Assembly: GCF_004365875.1 (NCBI RefSeq)
Contig: NZ_SODF01000001.1
Span: 2,542,001-2,606,000, forward strand
DNA: 64,000 nucleotides
Source: Kribbella kalugense
GTDB lineage: Bacteria; Actinomycetota; Actinomycetes; Propionibacteriales; Kribbellaceae
Direction of reading: 5' to 3'
A program made the position numbers and the translations under genes. The notes beneath the pieces are model-generated. The model saw only the letters and a program-made list of their open reading frames with translations. It was not told the origin of the DNA and searched no databases. Positions 1-8,901 of this stretch are shown here, piece by piece (within the stretch, counting starts at the first letter, position 1; each line of letters starts with the position of its first letter).

Positions 1-540
1 GAAGACCAGCGCCAGCCCGATGTTCACGAACTGCGAGACGAGCTCCGGCAACGGGCCGGGGTCCAGCAGCTGCAACTCGACCTTCGTACCGGAGTGCAAC
101 TGGGAAGGAGTCAGCCCCGCCTTCGAGGCGTTCGTCTCCATCCCGACGGTCGCGGCCGCCTCGCGCAGCCCGCTCTCGATCCCCGTGTCGACATGGTCCT
201 TGCCGACTACGACGTACCCGTCATCGCCGGGCAGCAGCGCCGCTTTGACGTCGCCGTCCGTGACGAGCTTCTCGGCGGCCGGGCGGTCGGCGGCTCGGGT
301 GATCTCATAGCCGTCGCCGCCAACCGTCGTCGATGCTTGCTGGACGACTTTGGAACCCCCGTCATCGATGACCGCGATCTTGTCCGCGCCGCCCTTGCCG
401 GCGAGGATCGCGGGCAGGATCACCGCGACCATCACGATGAACAGCATCACCAGGGTCGAGCCGATGAAGGTCTTGTCCCGCAGCTTCGTGCTGATCTCGC
501 GCTCGGCGATCAGCGCCCACGGCCTGTCCAGTGCGTTCAT
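1..540 (-). CDS. ABC-2 type exporter permease (partial, 3' end outside window)
   Basis: Membrane subunit of an ABC-2 (NatB-like) export system. Only the first 180 codons are present and the gene runs off the left edge. A cytoplasmic N-terminus is followed by a hydrophobic segment at about residues 25-48 and then a long extracytoplasmic stretch, the usual arrangement of NatB/YhaP-type permeases. The ATG overlaps the stop codon of the ATPase gene by four bases (ATGA), so the two are translationally coupled. A two-component system lies just upstream on the same strand. The substrate cannot be read from the sequence; Na+, drug or lipid export are all possible. Confidence 0.8.
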   Translation of the reverse strand, partial: MNALDRPWALIAEREISTKLRDKTFIGSTLVMLFIVMVAVILPAILAGKGGADKIAVIDDGGSKVVQQASTTVGGDGYEITRAADRPAAEKLVTDGDVKAALLPGDDGYVVVGKDHVDTGIESGLREAAATVGMETNASKAGLTPSQLHSGTKVELQLLDPGPLPELVSQFVNIGLALVF

Positions 541-1418
541 CGGGTCGCCTCCCGGAAGACGTCGCTGAGCGCCACTCGCTCCGGCCCGAACTCCAGCACC
601 GGCCCGCGAGTGATCGCCTCCTGCAGGATCTTCTGCTCCAACGCGCCCTCCTCCACGTCGAACAGCGCCGTACCGCCCGCGACGTCACGGACCCGGATCC
701 CGCGGACGTCACGCAGCCAGCCCGCGTCTCCGTCCACCACCAAGCGGTACGTCGTTGTCGGCCCGGCAGCCAGCTGCGCAACGGGGCCTGCGGCAACGAC
801 CTTGCCCCTGGACAGCACGACGAGGTCGTCGCACAACCGCTCGACCAGGTCGAGCTGGTGGCTGGAGAACAGCACCGGCACCTCCGGCGTGACCTCCTCG
901 CGGAGCAGGTCCACCATCGCGTCGACGGCCAGCGGGTCGAGGCCGCTGAACGGCTCGTCCAGCACCAGCGCGATCGGCTCGTGCACCAGCGCGGCCGCGA
1001 TCTGCACCCGTTGCTGGTTCCCCAGCGACAGAGCCTCGAGTACGTCGGTCGCCCGCTCGGCGAGCCCGAGCCGCTCGAGCAGCTTGTCGGTGCGTTCCGC
1101 GGCGCGGTCCGGGTCGAGCCCGTGCAGCCGGCCGAAGAACACCAGCTGGTCGCGGATCTTCATCTTCGGGTACAGCCCGCGTTCCTCGGGCATGTAGCCG
1201 AAGTCCCGGCGTACCTCCGGTGTCAGCTGTTCGCCTTGCCACTGCACCTGGCCCGAGTTCGCCGCCAGGACGCCGAGAATGATCCGCATCGTGGTCGTCT
1301 TCCCGGCCCCGTTGGCCCCGACGAATCCGGTCATCCGGCCCGGTACGACGTCGAACGTCACGTCGTCCAGTGCCAGCTGATCACCGAACCGCCGGGTGAG
1401 CCCAGCCACCCTGAGCAT
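537..1418 (-). CDS. ABC transporter ATP-binding protein (NatA-like)
   Basis: Cytoplasmic ATPase that powers the adjacent ABC-2 permease, 293 residues. The Walker A motif GANGAGKTT is near residue 35, the signature region reads LSLGNQQRV and Walker B reads LVLDEPFSG. The signature has N where the canonical LSGGQ has G; LSxGNQQ is common in NatA-type exporters. The C-terminal 80 residues form the extra domain typical of this DUF4162-like group. It lies 130 bp downstream of the response regulator on the same strand, so it is a plausible target of that system, but the gap leaves room for its own promoter. Confidence 0.9.
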   Translation of the reverse strand: MLRVAGLTRRFGDQLALDDVTFDVVPGRMTGFVGANGAGKTTTMRIILGVLAANSGQVQWQGEQLTPEVRRDFGYMPEERGLYPKMKIRDQLVFFGRLHGLDPDRAAERTDKLLERLGLAERATDVLEALSLGNQQRVQIAAALVHEPIALVLDEPFSGLDPLAVDAMVDLLREEVTPEVPVLFSSHQLDLVERLCDDLVVLSRGKVVAAGPVAQLAAGPTTTYRLVVDGDAGWLRDVRGIRVRDVAGGTALFDVEEGALEQKILQEAITRGPVLEFGPERVALSDVFREATR

Positions 1419-1447
1419 GTGTCACCGATCCCATCAGGTCTGCCCCC

Positions 1448-1467
1448 GTCGGGTTGGTCTACCCGAC
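1448..1467. promoter_or_regulatory. Inverted repeat upstream of the ABC exporter
   Basis: A perfect 7-bp inverted repeat (GTCGGGT, 6-nt spacer, ACCCGAC) lies 30-50 bp upstream of the ATPase start, in the gap after the response regulator. It could be the binding site of the neighbouring LuxR-type regulator or a weak hairpin. There is no T-tract, so a terminator is less likely. Inference only. Confidence 0.3.
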
Positions 1468-1548
1468 ACTGACCAAGCTAGTCAGCGCACACCTGCCCGC
1501 ACGTCGCCCGCAGGGGTGATCACTGGGGTCATTCGCCAGGCGGACAGA

Positions 1549-2220
1549 TCAGGACGATGCGTCATCACCGGGCGTGACTAGACCACATTCATAAGCGAAG
1601 ACGACCGCCTGGACACGGTCGCGAAGGCCCAACTTCAAAAGCACCCGGGAGACGTGGGTCTTCACAGTTGCCTCGCCGACGAAGAGCTGGTTCGCGATCT
1701 CGGTGTTGGTCAGGCCACGCGCGATCAGGCCGAGGACCTCCCGCTCGCGCTCGGTCAGGTCCTCCAGCAGGTCCGGCCGGTACACGCGCTCGCCGCCACC
1801 GGCGAACCGCTTGATCACCCGCCGAGTCACCTCCGGCGCAAGCAGCGCATGCCCGGAGTGCACGATCTGGATCGCCTCGACCAGGTCCTCCGGCGCGGTG
1901 TTCTTCAGCAGGAACCCGCTCGCCCCGGCGCCGAGCGACTCGAACAGATAGTCGTCCCGGTCGAATGTGGTCAGGATCACGACCTTGCCCGCGTCCTCCG
2001 CGACGATCCGCTGGGTCGCGGAGATCCCGTCCATCCCGGGCATCTGGACGTCCATCAGTACGACGTCCGGCCGCAACGCCAGCGCCAGCTCGATCGCCTT
2101 CTCGCCGTCGGACGCCTCACCGACGACCTCGATGTCCGGCTCGACCGACAGGATCATCCGGAAGCCGGCCCGGACCAGGTCCTGGTCGTCTACCAGCAGC
2201 ACCCGCATCGGGTCAGCCAT
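1549..2220 (-). CDS. NarL/FixJ-type response regulator
   Basis: DNA-binding response regulator of 223 residues. An N-terminal receiver domain carries the acidic pair D11-D12 and phospho-acceptor D57 (VVLMDVQMPG). The C-terminal LuxR helix-turn-helix reads LTEREREVLGLIARGLTNTEIA followed by ATVKTHVSRVLLKLGL. The frame stays open further upstream, but the ATG at 2220 starts exactly at the receiver domain and overlaps the end of the histidine kinase by 8 bp, so I chose it. Cognate kinase upstream and ABC exporter downstream on the same strand suggest an envelope-stress or drug-export circuit. Confidence 0.92.
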   Translation of the reverse strand: MADPMRVLLVDDQDLVRAGFRMILSVEPDIEVVGEASDGEKAIELALALRPDVVLMDVQMPGMDGISATQRIVAEDAGKVVILTTFDRDDYLFESLGAGASGFLLKNTAPEDLVEAIQIVHSGHALLAPEVTRRVIKRFAGGGERVYRPDLLEDLTEREREVLGLIARGLTNTEIANQLFVGEATVKTHVSRVLLKLGLRDRVQAVVFAYECGLVTPGDDASS

Positions 2221-3571
2221 CGGTCCCTCCAGACATCGGGTGATCCAGGGGAATCCGGACCCGGACCCGGAATCCTCCCACGGGCCGCGGGCCGATCTCG
2301 CTCTCGCCGCCGAGCAGGCCGACCCGTTCGCGGATCCCGACATGGCCGAGCCGGCTGCCCACTGGCGCGTGCTTCGGCCGGCCGTCGTCGAGCACCTCGA
2401 GCTCGATCGCCTCGCCGAGATAACGCAACGTGAGGTGCGCACTGCGGGCCGTCGAGTGCTTCCGGACGTTCGCGAGCGCCTCCTGGGCGATCCGGTACAC
2501 CGACACGGAGACGGTCTTCGGCAGCTCGGCCGGCGGGCCGATCTGGTGAAAGCCGACCTCCAGGCCCTGGCCGTTCACCTCCGCGATGAGCGCCGGCAGC
2601 CGGTCGGCACCCGCCTGCGGCGCCTTCGGATCCGGCCCACTGACGTCGAGATCGGGGTCCGCCGCCCGGAGCATGCCGAGCAGCTGTCGCATCTCGTTCA
2701 CGGCGCTCCGGCTGGAGTCCTCGATCACGTTCAGCGCGTTCTTGGCGGCCTCCGGATCGGTGTCCATCACCCGCCGAGCGCCACCCGCCTGGACGCCGAT
2801 GCTGCTGATGTGGTGGGCAACGACGTCGTGCAACTCCCGCGAGATCCGCAGCCGCTCGTCGATCACCGCGCGGCGGGCGTTGGCCTCCTGCTGGGCGGCG
2901 AGCTCGGTGGCCTGTTGCTCCAGCTCGTGCCGCTGCCGCGCGATCCCCCACGCTGTCCGGCCCCAGAAATAGGCGCCGAAGAAGTAGAGGGCATTCAGCG
3001 CCACGGTCAGGACGACGCTGGAGACGTACGGCGAGAACAGCGCGTGGTTCGGCCCCTCGATCGAGTTGGCGCGCAGCGCCCTGACGAAGTTGATCGTCAG
3101 CCAGCCGAACATGGCCACGAAGACGAGAGCCACCGAAGCCTTCATCAGCCGCCGGTCCCGCGCCCAGGCAACCGCCGCGTAGATGGCCATGAACATGGTC
3201 ATCTGGGTGACCAGGTTGCCGGCGAAGGCGAACGTGACCCGCTCGCCGTTGACCACGAACAGCACCGCGACCGCGAGCAGGACCGGGATCGGGTACCGGC
3301 GGCGGAAGGCCAGCGGCAGGGCGACCGCCGCACTCAGCACATAGGCCTCGACCCCGCCGATCCCGAGGTGCACCGGCATCGTCGCGGAGCCGCGGGCCAG
3401 CTCGGTCCCGAGCACCGCGGCAACCGCCATCCCGAGCCCCAGCAACACGTCGGTACGTCGCTCCCGCGCAGTCGGACCGGGTCGCACCCAGCCGCGGACC
3501 GTGGTCCCGGTGGCAGGCGGTGTCCCCGGTTCAGCGCCCGAAGACGTCGTACCGAGCTCAAGCGTGGACAT
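2213..3571 (-). CDS. Sensor histidine kinase (HisKA_3 type)
   Basis: Membrane histidine kinase of 452 residues. Hydrophobic segments between about residues 40 and 205 form a multi-span sensor. A short coiled-coil linker (about 212-235) is followed by the HisKA_3 dimerisation motif RELHDVVAHH with phospho-acceptor H248. The C-terminal HATPase_c domain shows the N-box region IAQEALANVRKHS and the G-box RLGHVGIRERVGLLGG. It is co-transcribed with the response regulator at 1549-2220. The promoter must lie in the 56-bp space shared with lipA, which reads the other way. The input signal is unknown. Confidence 0.92.
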   Translation of the reverse strand: MSTLELGTTSSGAEPGTPPATGTTVRGWVRPGPTARERRTDVLLGLGMAVAAVLGTELARGSATMPVHLGIGGVEAYVLSAAVALPLAFRRRYPIPVLLAVAVLFVVNGERVTFAFAGNLVTQMTMFMAIYAAVAWARDRRLMKASVALVFVAMFGWLTINFVRALRANSIEGPNHALFSPYVSSVVLTVALNALYFFGAYFWGRTAWGIARQRHELEQQATELAAQQEANARRAVIDERLRISRELHDVVAHHISSIGVQAGGARRVMDTDPEAAKNALNVIEDSSRSAVNEMRQLLGMLRAADPDLDVSGPDPKAPQAGADRLPALIAEVNGQGLEVGFHQIGPPAELPKTVSVSVYRIAQEALANVRKHSTARSAHLTLRYLGEAIELEVLDDGRPKHAPVGSRLGHVGIRERVGLLGGESEIGPRPVGGFRVRVRIPLDHPMSGGTDG

Positions 3572-3627
3572 AGCTCATCAGCCTAGGGCCTGATCACCCC
3601 TGTCAGTCGCCGCGTACTCTTAGGGGC

Positions 3628-4563
3628 GTGACGATCGCCCCAGAAGGACGGAAACTACTCAGGCTCGAGGTGCGCAACGCGGAGACCCCGATCGAGCGCA
3701 AACCCGAGTGGATCAAGACCCGCGCCAAGATGGGCCCGGAGTACCAGGCACTGCAGAAGCTGGTGAAGTCCGAAGGACTGCACACGGTGTGCCAGGAAGC
3801 CGGCTGCCCGAACATCTTCGAGTGCTGGGAGGATCGCGAGGCCACCTTCCTCATCGGTGGCGACCAATGCACCCGGCGCTGCGATTTCTGCCAGATCGAC
3901 ACCGGCAAGCCGGAGGCGCTGGACCGCGACGAGCCCCGCCGCGTGGCCGAGTCGGTCCGCACCATGGGCCTGCGGTACGCGACCGTGACCGGCGTCGCCC
4001 GCGACGACCTGGACGACGGTGGCGCCTGGCTGTACGCCGAGACCATCCGGCAGATCCACGAGCTCAACCCGGGCACCGGGGTGGAGATGCTCGCGCCGGA
4101 CTTCAATGCCGTACCCGAGCAGCTGGCCGAGGTGTTCTCGTCCCGGCCGGAGGTGTTCGCTCACAACGTCGAGACCGTGCCGCGGATCTTCCGCCGGATC
4201 CGGCCCGGCTTCCGGTACGAGCGTTCGCTGGACGTCATCACCCAGGCCCGCGACTACGGTCTGGTCACCAAGTCGAACCTGATCCTCGGCATGGGCGAGA
4301 CCCGCGACGAGGTCAGCCAGGCGCTGAAGGACCTGCACGCCGCGGGCTGCGAGATCATCACGATCACGCAGTACCTGCGCCCCTCGGTGCGGCACCACCC
4401 GGTCGAGCGCTGGGTCAAGCCCGAGGAGTTCGTCGAGATGGACGCCGAGGCGACCGAGATCGGTTTCGCCGGAGTGATGTCGGGTCCGCTGGTACGGTCC
4501 TCGTACCGAGCCGGGCGTCTGTACCGTCAGGCCGTTGAGTCACGTATGAACGCCACCAAGTAA
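3628..4563 (+). CDS. lipA: Lipoyl synthase
   Basis: Radical-SAM enzyme that inserts two sulfur atoms into octanoyl groups on lipoyl domains of 2-oxoacid dehydrogenases and GcvH. 311 residues, GTG start. The auxiliary cluster cysteines are C55, C60 and C66 ([12 protein letters not shown]). The radical-SAM cluster is C81, C85 and C88 (CTRRCDFC). The C-terminal RSSY motif that binds the auxiliary cluster is present (VRSSYRAG). It is followed 14 bp later by a DUF4191 gene, the same order as in Mycobacterium tuberculosis. lipB is not in the window. Confidence 0.97.
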   Translation: MTIAPEGRKLLRLEVRNAETPIERKPEWIKTRAKMGPEYQALQKLVKSEGLHTVCQEAGCPNIFECWEDREATFLIGGDQCTRRCDFCQIDTGKPEALDRDEPRRVAESVRTMGLRYATVTGVARDDLDDGGAWLYAETIRQIHELNPGTGVEMLAPDFNAVPEQLAEVFSSRPEVFAHNVETVPRIFRRIRPGFRYERSLDVITQARDYGLVTKSNLILGMGETRDEVSQALKDLHAAGCEIITITQYLRPSVRHHPVERWVKPEEFVEMDAEATEIGFAGVMSGPLVRSSYRAGRLYRQAVESRMNATK

Positions 4564-4577
4564 CAGACAGGGTAGAG

Positions 4578-5273
4578 ATGGCCAAGAACGACGAACCCGA
4601 AGAGAAGACCAGCCGGCTCAAGCAGATCGTGTCGGCCTACCAGCTGACCAGGAAGTCCGACCCGACGGTCGGTCTGGTGCTCGCCGGGATCTTCCTCGGC
4701 ATCGTCGCCGTGTTCGTCGCGCTCGGGTTCTTCGTCGGGCCGAAGCTGATCTGGATCCCGCTCGGGGTCGCGCTCGGATTCCTGGCCGCGACGCTGGTGT
4801 TCGGCCGGAAGGTCGAGAAGGCGGCGTACAGCCAGATCGAGGGCCAGGCCGGTGCGGCCGCGTCCGCGCTGCAGACGCTCCGCCGGGGCTGGAACGTGAC
4901 GCCCGCGGTCGCGGTCACCAAGAACGCCGACATCGTCCACCGCGTGGTCGGCCGGCCCGGGATCATCCTGGTCGGCGAGGGTCAGGCGAGCCGGGTGAAG
5001 AACCTGCTGACGGCCGAGGCCAAGAAGCACAATCGGGTGGCCGGTGGCGCGCCGGTGACGCAGATCATCGCCGGTCAGGGCGAGGACGAGATCGACATCC
5101 GCAAGCTGACCAAGTACGTGATGAAGCTGCCGGCCGTGATGCAGCCCTCGGAGATCACCGACCTGCTGCAGCGGCTGAAGGCGCTCGACGCCGTCCGGCC
5201 GCAGGTGCCGATGCCGAAGGGCCCGGTCCCGAGCAGCATGAAGGGCGCTCGACAGGCCATGAAAGGCCGCTGA
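4578..5273 (+). CDS. DUF4191 family membrane protein
   Basis: Conserved actinobacterial protein of unknown function, 231 residues. A charged cytoplasmic N-terminus is followed by two adjacent transmembrane helices (about residues 33-53 and 58-77), then a soluble domain of about 150 residues ending in a basic tail (KGARQAMKGR). It is almost always next to lipA, and here the spacing is 14 bp. The co-location hints at a role linked to lipoate or membrane-associated metabolism, but nothing in the sequence shows a reaction. Confidence 0.88.
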   Translation: MAKNDEPEEKTSRLKQIVSAYQLTRKSDPTVGLVLAGIFLGIVAVFVALGFFVGPKLIWIPLGVALGFLAATLVFGRKVEKAAYSQIEGQAGAAASALQTLRRGWNVTPAVAVTKNADIVHRVVGRPGIILVGEGQASRVKNLLTAEAKKHNRVAGGAPVTQIIAGQGEDEIDIRKLTKYVMKLPAVMQPSEITDLLQRLKALDAVRPQVPMPKGPVPSSMKGARQAMKGR

Positions 5274-5404
5274 GCGGACTCTGGGTGAGATGCCGGTAAC
5301 CCGGCGCCTGCCCAGCCAGTTGGTCTGTTCATGACGTGTGTCGCGCTGTGGGGAGGCTGGTTCGCCGTAAGGTGCGACCAGGACGGATCGATACAGGGGT
5401 GTAG

Positions 5405-6700
5405 ATGACGGATCTGATGCCGCCAGTGCAGGATCCGGTGCACCAGCCGGTGACCGAGACCTGGCCGACGCTGGCCCGGCCGCGCTCGAATCCGGTCCGC
5501 CGGTACGGCGCGGCCACGGCGATCCGGCTGATCGCCAAGGACCTGCCGGCCACGATCCACTTGGACAGCAACCGCTCGTACGGCCTGGGCGGACCGGCGA
5601 TGCGCGTGCACCGTACGGCGGCGTTCCTCGACCGGCTCGGGCACGACGCCGGGTCAGGGTTCGGCGAGGCCTATCTGGCCGGCGACTGGGATCCGGAGCC
5701 GGGCACCGATCTGGCCGATCTGCTCGTCCCGTTCGCCGAACGGTTCAGCAACGAGGAGACCCGGCACCTGCTGCCGAAGTGGGCGCAGTCGCTGCGCTGG
5801 CTGGTCACCCGTTCGCAGCCCGGCGAGCAGGAGAACGACCGGGCCGGCGCCCGGGAGAACGTCAGCCGGCACTACGACCTGAGCAACGCGATGTTCTCGG
5901 AGTTCCTCGATCCGAGTCTGACGTACTCGGCGGCGTACTTCGGCGGCGATCCGACGGCCGATCTTGCCACTGCGTCGTACGACGAACTGACGGATGCCCA
6001 GATGCGCAAGCTCGACGCGATCCTCGACGCGGCCGGGGTCCGGTCCGGGTCGCGGGTGCTCGACATCGGCTGCGGTTGGGCCAGCCTCGCGATCCGCGCG
6101 GCCCAGCGGGGCGCGTGGGTGACCGCGATCACGATCGCCTCGCAGCAGGCGTTGCTGGCGCAGCGCAGGATCGCGGACGCCGGCGTCGGTGATCGGGTGC
6201 AGGTCGCGCTACGCGACTACCGCGATCAGATCGGCGAGTTCGACGCCGTACTGAGTGTGGAGATGATCGAGGCGGTCGGCGAGAAGTACTGGCCGGTGTA
6301 CTTCGAGGCGATCGAGCGGCGGCTCGCGCCTGGTGGGGTCGGCGTGGTGCAGGCGATCGTGATGCCGCACGAGCGGATGCTGGCGACCCGGAACACCTTC
6401 ACCTGGGTGCAGAAGTACATCTTCCCGGGCGGCCTGATCCCGTCGGTCAAGGTGATCGACGACGTCACCGCGCAGCACACCGGCCTGCGAGCCGAGGTCG
6501 TCCGGCATCTCGGCGGAGACTACGCGCGGACGCTGCGGGTCTGGCGGAACCGCTTCATCGAACGCTGGCCGGCCATCGCCGGGCTCGGCTTCGACGACAC
6601 GTTCCGGCGGATGTGGGAGTTCTACCTGGCGTACTCCGAGGCCGGCTTCCGGACCGGGTACCTGGACGACGTACAGCTGCGGCTGACTCGGCGGTATTAG
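5405..6700 (+). CDS. Cyclopropane-fatty-acyl-phospholipid synthase family methyltransferase
   Basis: SAM-dependent methyltransferase that modifies double bonds of membrane phospholipid acyl chains, 431 residues. The N-terminal domain typical of Cfa enzymes is followed by the SAM-binding motif VLDIGCGWASLAI at about residues 218-230, the region FDAVLSVEMIEAVGEKYW, and the conserved C-terminal end WEFYLAYSEAGFRTGYLDDVQ. The preceding RRENVSRHYD-like motif reads ENVSRHYDLSNAMFSEFLD, the lipid-head-group region of this family. It interrupts the DUF4191-RDD order seen in mycobacteria. Cyclopropanation, 10-methylation or another methyl transfer cannot be told apart from the sequence. Confidence 0.92.
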   Translation: MTDLMPPVQDPVHQPVTETWPTLARPRSNPVRRYGAATAIRLIAKDLPATIHLDSNRSYGLGGPAMRVHRTAAFLDRLGHDAGSGFGEAYLAGDWDPEPGTDLADLLVPFAERFSNEETRHLLPKWAQSLRWLVTRSQPGEQENDRAGARENVSRHYDLSNAMFSEFLDPSLTYSAAYFGGDPTADLATASYDELTDAQMRKLDAILDAAGVRSGSRVLDIGCGWASLAIRAAQRGAWVTAITIASQQALLAQRRIADAGVGDRVQVALRDYRDQIGEFDAVLSVEMIEAVGEKYWPVYFEAIERRLAPGGVGVVQAIVMPHERMLATRNTFTWVQKYIFPGGLIPSVKVIDDVTAQHTGLRAEVVRHLGGDYARTLRVWRNRFIERWPAIAGLGFDDTFRRMWEFYLAYSEAGFRTGYLDDVQLRLTRRY

Positions 6701-7152
6701 CGCCGAACGACGACTGTCTTGACGGCGAGGTCGTGGAGGCCGCGGCGGTCGCGGTCGAAGACGACGGCCGGGATGAGCAGGCAGATCAGCAGCGACCGCA
6801 GCAGTCCCCCGAGCAACCCGACCTGCTTCGCGTCCTTGCTCTTCAGGTTCATCACCCGCAGACCGCAGATCCGGTGGCCGATCGTCCCGCCTGCCAGACC
6901 AGTCAGGATCGCGGTCATCACGAAGAAGATCGCCAGGTGCGACGAGTTGTAGTCGTTGCCTCCCGCCCACATCGGCTTGCCGACCACGACGGACGCGATC
7001 AGGCCGGCGATCAGCCAGTCCAGCAGCAGCGCGAGCAGGCGGCGACCCCAGCCCGCCACCGAACCCGGGCCGTCCTCGGGCAGACCCAGCCGGTTACCCG
7101 GATAACGGAATTCTTCGGTGGGTCCTGTGCCCGGCTGCGCCGACGATGCCAT
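6697..7152 (-). CDS. RDD family membrane protein
   Basis: Small integral membrane protein of 151 residues with an RDD domain. The hydrophobic segments are about 38-56, 68-90 and 118-135. The RDD signature begins with GWGRRLLALLLDWLI, and GGTIGHRICGLRV follows. The ATG at 7152 is preferred over upstream in-frame starts because the RDD domain then begins at the usual distance. Its stop overlaps that of the Cfa gene tail to tail. Its homologue in M. tuberculosis also lies next to glnA1. Function is not established. Confidence 0.85.
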   Translation of the reverse strand: MASSAQPGTGPTEEFRYPGNRLGLPEDGPGSVAGWGRRLLALLLDWLIAGLIASVVVGKPMWAGGNDYNSSHLAIFFVMTAILTGLAGGTIGHRICGLRVMNLKSKDAKQVGLLGGLLRSLLICLLIPAVVFDRDRRGLHDLAVKTVVVRR

Positions 7153-7254
7153 GATGGCTAGCCTACGGACGTGCCCCGAGCCGGCTCCACGCGGACTCGG
7201 ATATCTCAGGGCGTAGCCGCCGTACACCAGTGGGTCAGCGCGGACACGCTGGGC

Positions 7255-7292
7255 GTAACATCCGCGAAACATCAGGGTCACGACGGAGAAAC
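7255..7292 (+). promoter_or_regulatory. GlnR box upstream of glnA (four half-sites)
   Basis: Four half-sites follow each other with exact 6-nt spacing: GTAAC at 7255, GAAAC at 7266, GTCAC at 7277 and GAAAC at 7288. This equals the GlnR consensus gTnAC-n6-GaAAC repeated twice, as described for streptomycete glnA. It ends 50 bp before the glnA start, inside the RDD/glnA divergent region. Nitrogen control by GlnR is therefore expected, although the glnR gene is not in the window. Confidence 0.88.
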
Positions 7293-7342
7293 CGGCGGGC
7301 CCTACGTTCGGATGCAATCTCTGAGCCACCCTAGGAGTACGT

Positions 7343-8767
7343 ATGTTTTCCAGCGCTGAGGAGCTGCTCGCCTACGTCAAGGACGAGGGCATCGAGATCA
7401 TCGATGTCCGGTTCTCCGACCTGCCGGGCATCATGCAGCACTTCACCGTCCCGGTGTCGTCGTTCGGGCCCGAGGTCTTCGAAGAGGGCCTGATGTTCGA
7501 CGGTTCGTCGGTGCGCGGGTTCCAGCAGATCCACGAGTCCGACATGAAGCTGCTGCCCGACCCGACCACCGCCTTCCTCGACACGTTCCGCGGGACGAAG
7601 ACGCTGGCGATCAACTTCTTCGTGCACGACCCGCTCACCGGCGAGGCGTACTCGCGTGACCCGCGCAACATCGCCCGCAAGGCGCAGGAGTACCTGAAGT
7701 CGACCGGCATCGCGGACACCGCGTTCTTCGCGCCCGAGGCCGAGTTCTACGTCTTCGACGACGTCCGGTTCGAGACCAAGGCCAACACCGGGTACTACGC
7801 GATCGACTCGGTCGCCGGCGCCTGGAACACCGGCCGGGTCGAGGACGGCGGCAACCGGGGCTACAAGGTCCGCTACAAGGGCGGCTACTTCCCGGTCGCG
7901 CCGACCGACCACTTCGGCGAGCTGCGTGACGACATCACGCTGGCCCTGGAGAAGGCCGGCCTGGTCGTCGAGCGCGCGCACCACGAGGTCGGTACGGCGG
8001 GTCAGGCGGAGATCAACTTCCGCTTCGACGAGCTGCTGAAGACCGCGGACAACCTGATGAAGTTCAAGTACATCGTCAAGAACACCGCCTGGGCGGCCGG
8101 CAAGACGGCGACCTTCATGCCGAAGCCGATCTTCGGTGACAACGGTTCCGGTATGCACGTCCACCAGTCGCTGTTCTCCAACGGCGACGCGCTGTTCTAC
8201 GACGAGTCCGGGTACGGCGGCCTGTCGGACATCGCCCGCTGGTACATCGGCGGCCTGCTCAAGCACGCCCCGTCGCTGCTGGCCTTCACCAACCCGACGG
8301 TGAACTCCTACCACCGCCTGGTGCCGGGCTTCGAGGCGCCGGTCAACCTGGTCTACTCGCAGCGCAACCGCTCGGCCTGCATCCGGATCCCGATCACCGG
8401 GTCGAACCCGAAGGCGAAGCGGATCGAGTTCCGCTGCCCCGACCCGTCGGCGAACCCGTACCTGGCCTTCTCGGCCCAGCTGCTGGCCGGCCTGGACGGC
8501 ATCCGGAACAAGATCGAGCCGGCCGACCCGGTCGACAAGGACCTCTACGAGCTGCCGCCGGAGGAGCACAAGGGCATCGCCCAGGTCCCCACCTCGCTGC
8601 CGGCCGTGATCGACTCGCTCGAGGCCGACCACGCGTTCCTGCTCGAGGGCGACGTCTTCACCTCCGACCTGATCGAGACCTGGATCGACCTCAAGCGCGA
8701 GCAGGAAATCGCCCCGATCCAGCTCCGCCCGCACCCGCACGAGTTCGAGCTGTACTACGACGTCTGA
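7343..8767 (+). CDS. glnA: Glutamine synthetase type I
   Basis: Makes glutamine from glutamate, ammonia and ATP; dodecameric cytoplasmic enzyme, 474 residues, the normal length for GSI-beta. Recognisable regions are [10 protein letters not shown] near the N-terminus, the catalytic loop [16 protein letters not shown], and the nucleotide/metal region [11 protein letters not shown]. The adenylylation loop is present, with Y402 in [10 protein letters not shown], so it should be switched off by GlnE, whose gene lies at the right end of this window. Ribosome binding site CTAGGAG. Transcription is probably controlled by the GlnR box upstream, and a strong terminator follows. Confidence 0.97.
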   Translation: MFSSAEELLAYVKDEGIEIIDVRFSDLPGIMQHFTVPVSSFGPEVFEEGLMFDGSSVRGFQQIHESDMKLLPDPTTAFLDTFRGTKTLAINFFVHDPLTGEAYSRDPRNIARKAQEYLKSTGIADTAFFAPEAEFYVFDDVRFETKANTGYYAIDSVAGAWNTGRVEDGGNRGYKVRYKGGYFPVAPTDHFGELRDDITLALEKAGLVVERAHHEVGTAGQAEINFRFDELLKTADNLMKFKYIVKNTAWAAGKTATFMPKPIFGDNGSGMHVHQSLFSNGDALFYDESGYGGLSDIARWYIGGLLKHAPSLLAFTNPTVNSYHRLVPGFEAPVNLVYSQRNRSACIRIPITGSNPKAKRIEFRCPDPSANPYLAFSAQLLAGLDGIRNKIEPADPVDKDLYELPPEEHKGIAQVPTSLPAVIDSLEADHAFLLEGDVFTSDLIETWIDLKREQEIAPIQLRPHPHEFELYYDV

Positions 8768-8788
8768 GTTAACTGAGACGTAGCTGAG

Positions 8789-8820
8789 AAGCCCTGTCCG
8801 GCCGGTCCGGACAGGGCTTT
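8789..8820 (+). terminator. Intrinsic terminator of glnA
   Basis: A perfect 13-bp stem (AAGCCCTGTCCGG pairing with CCGGACAGGGCTT) with a 5-nt loop, followed by a short T-run. It starts 22 bp after the glnA stop. Confidence 0.85.
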
Positions 8821-8901
8821 CGCTATGCCCTGGACCCACCTCTGGGTGAGGCGCAGAATGCGCTTGTCATCCCTCGGGGGGAAGTGTGAAGGGGGAACAC
8901 A

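Noticed and set aside
5290..5320. Possible terminator after the DUF4191 gene (GCCGG-TAAC-CCGGC)
   Set aside because: Only a 5-bp stem without T-run; too weak to call.
7331..8839. Open frame of 502 codons opposite glnA
   Set aside because: Antisense to an unmistakable glutamine synthetase; open only because of third-position GC bias.
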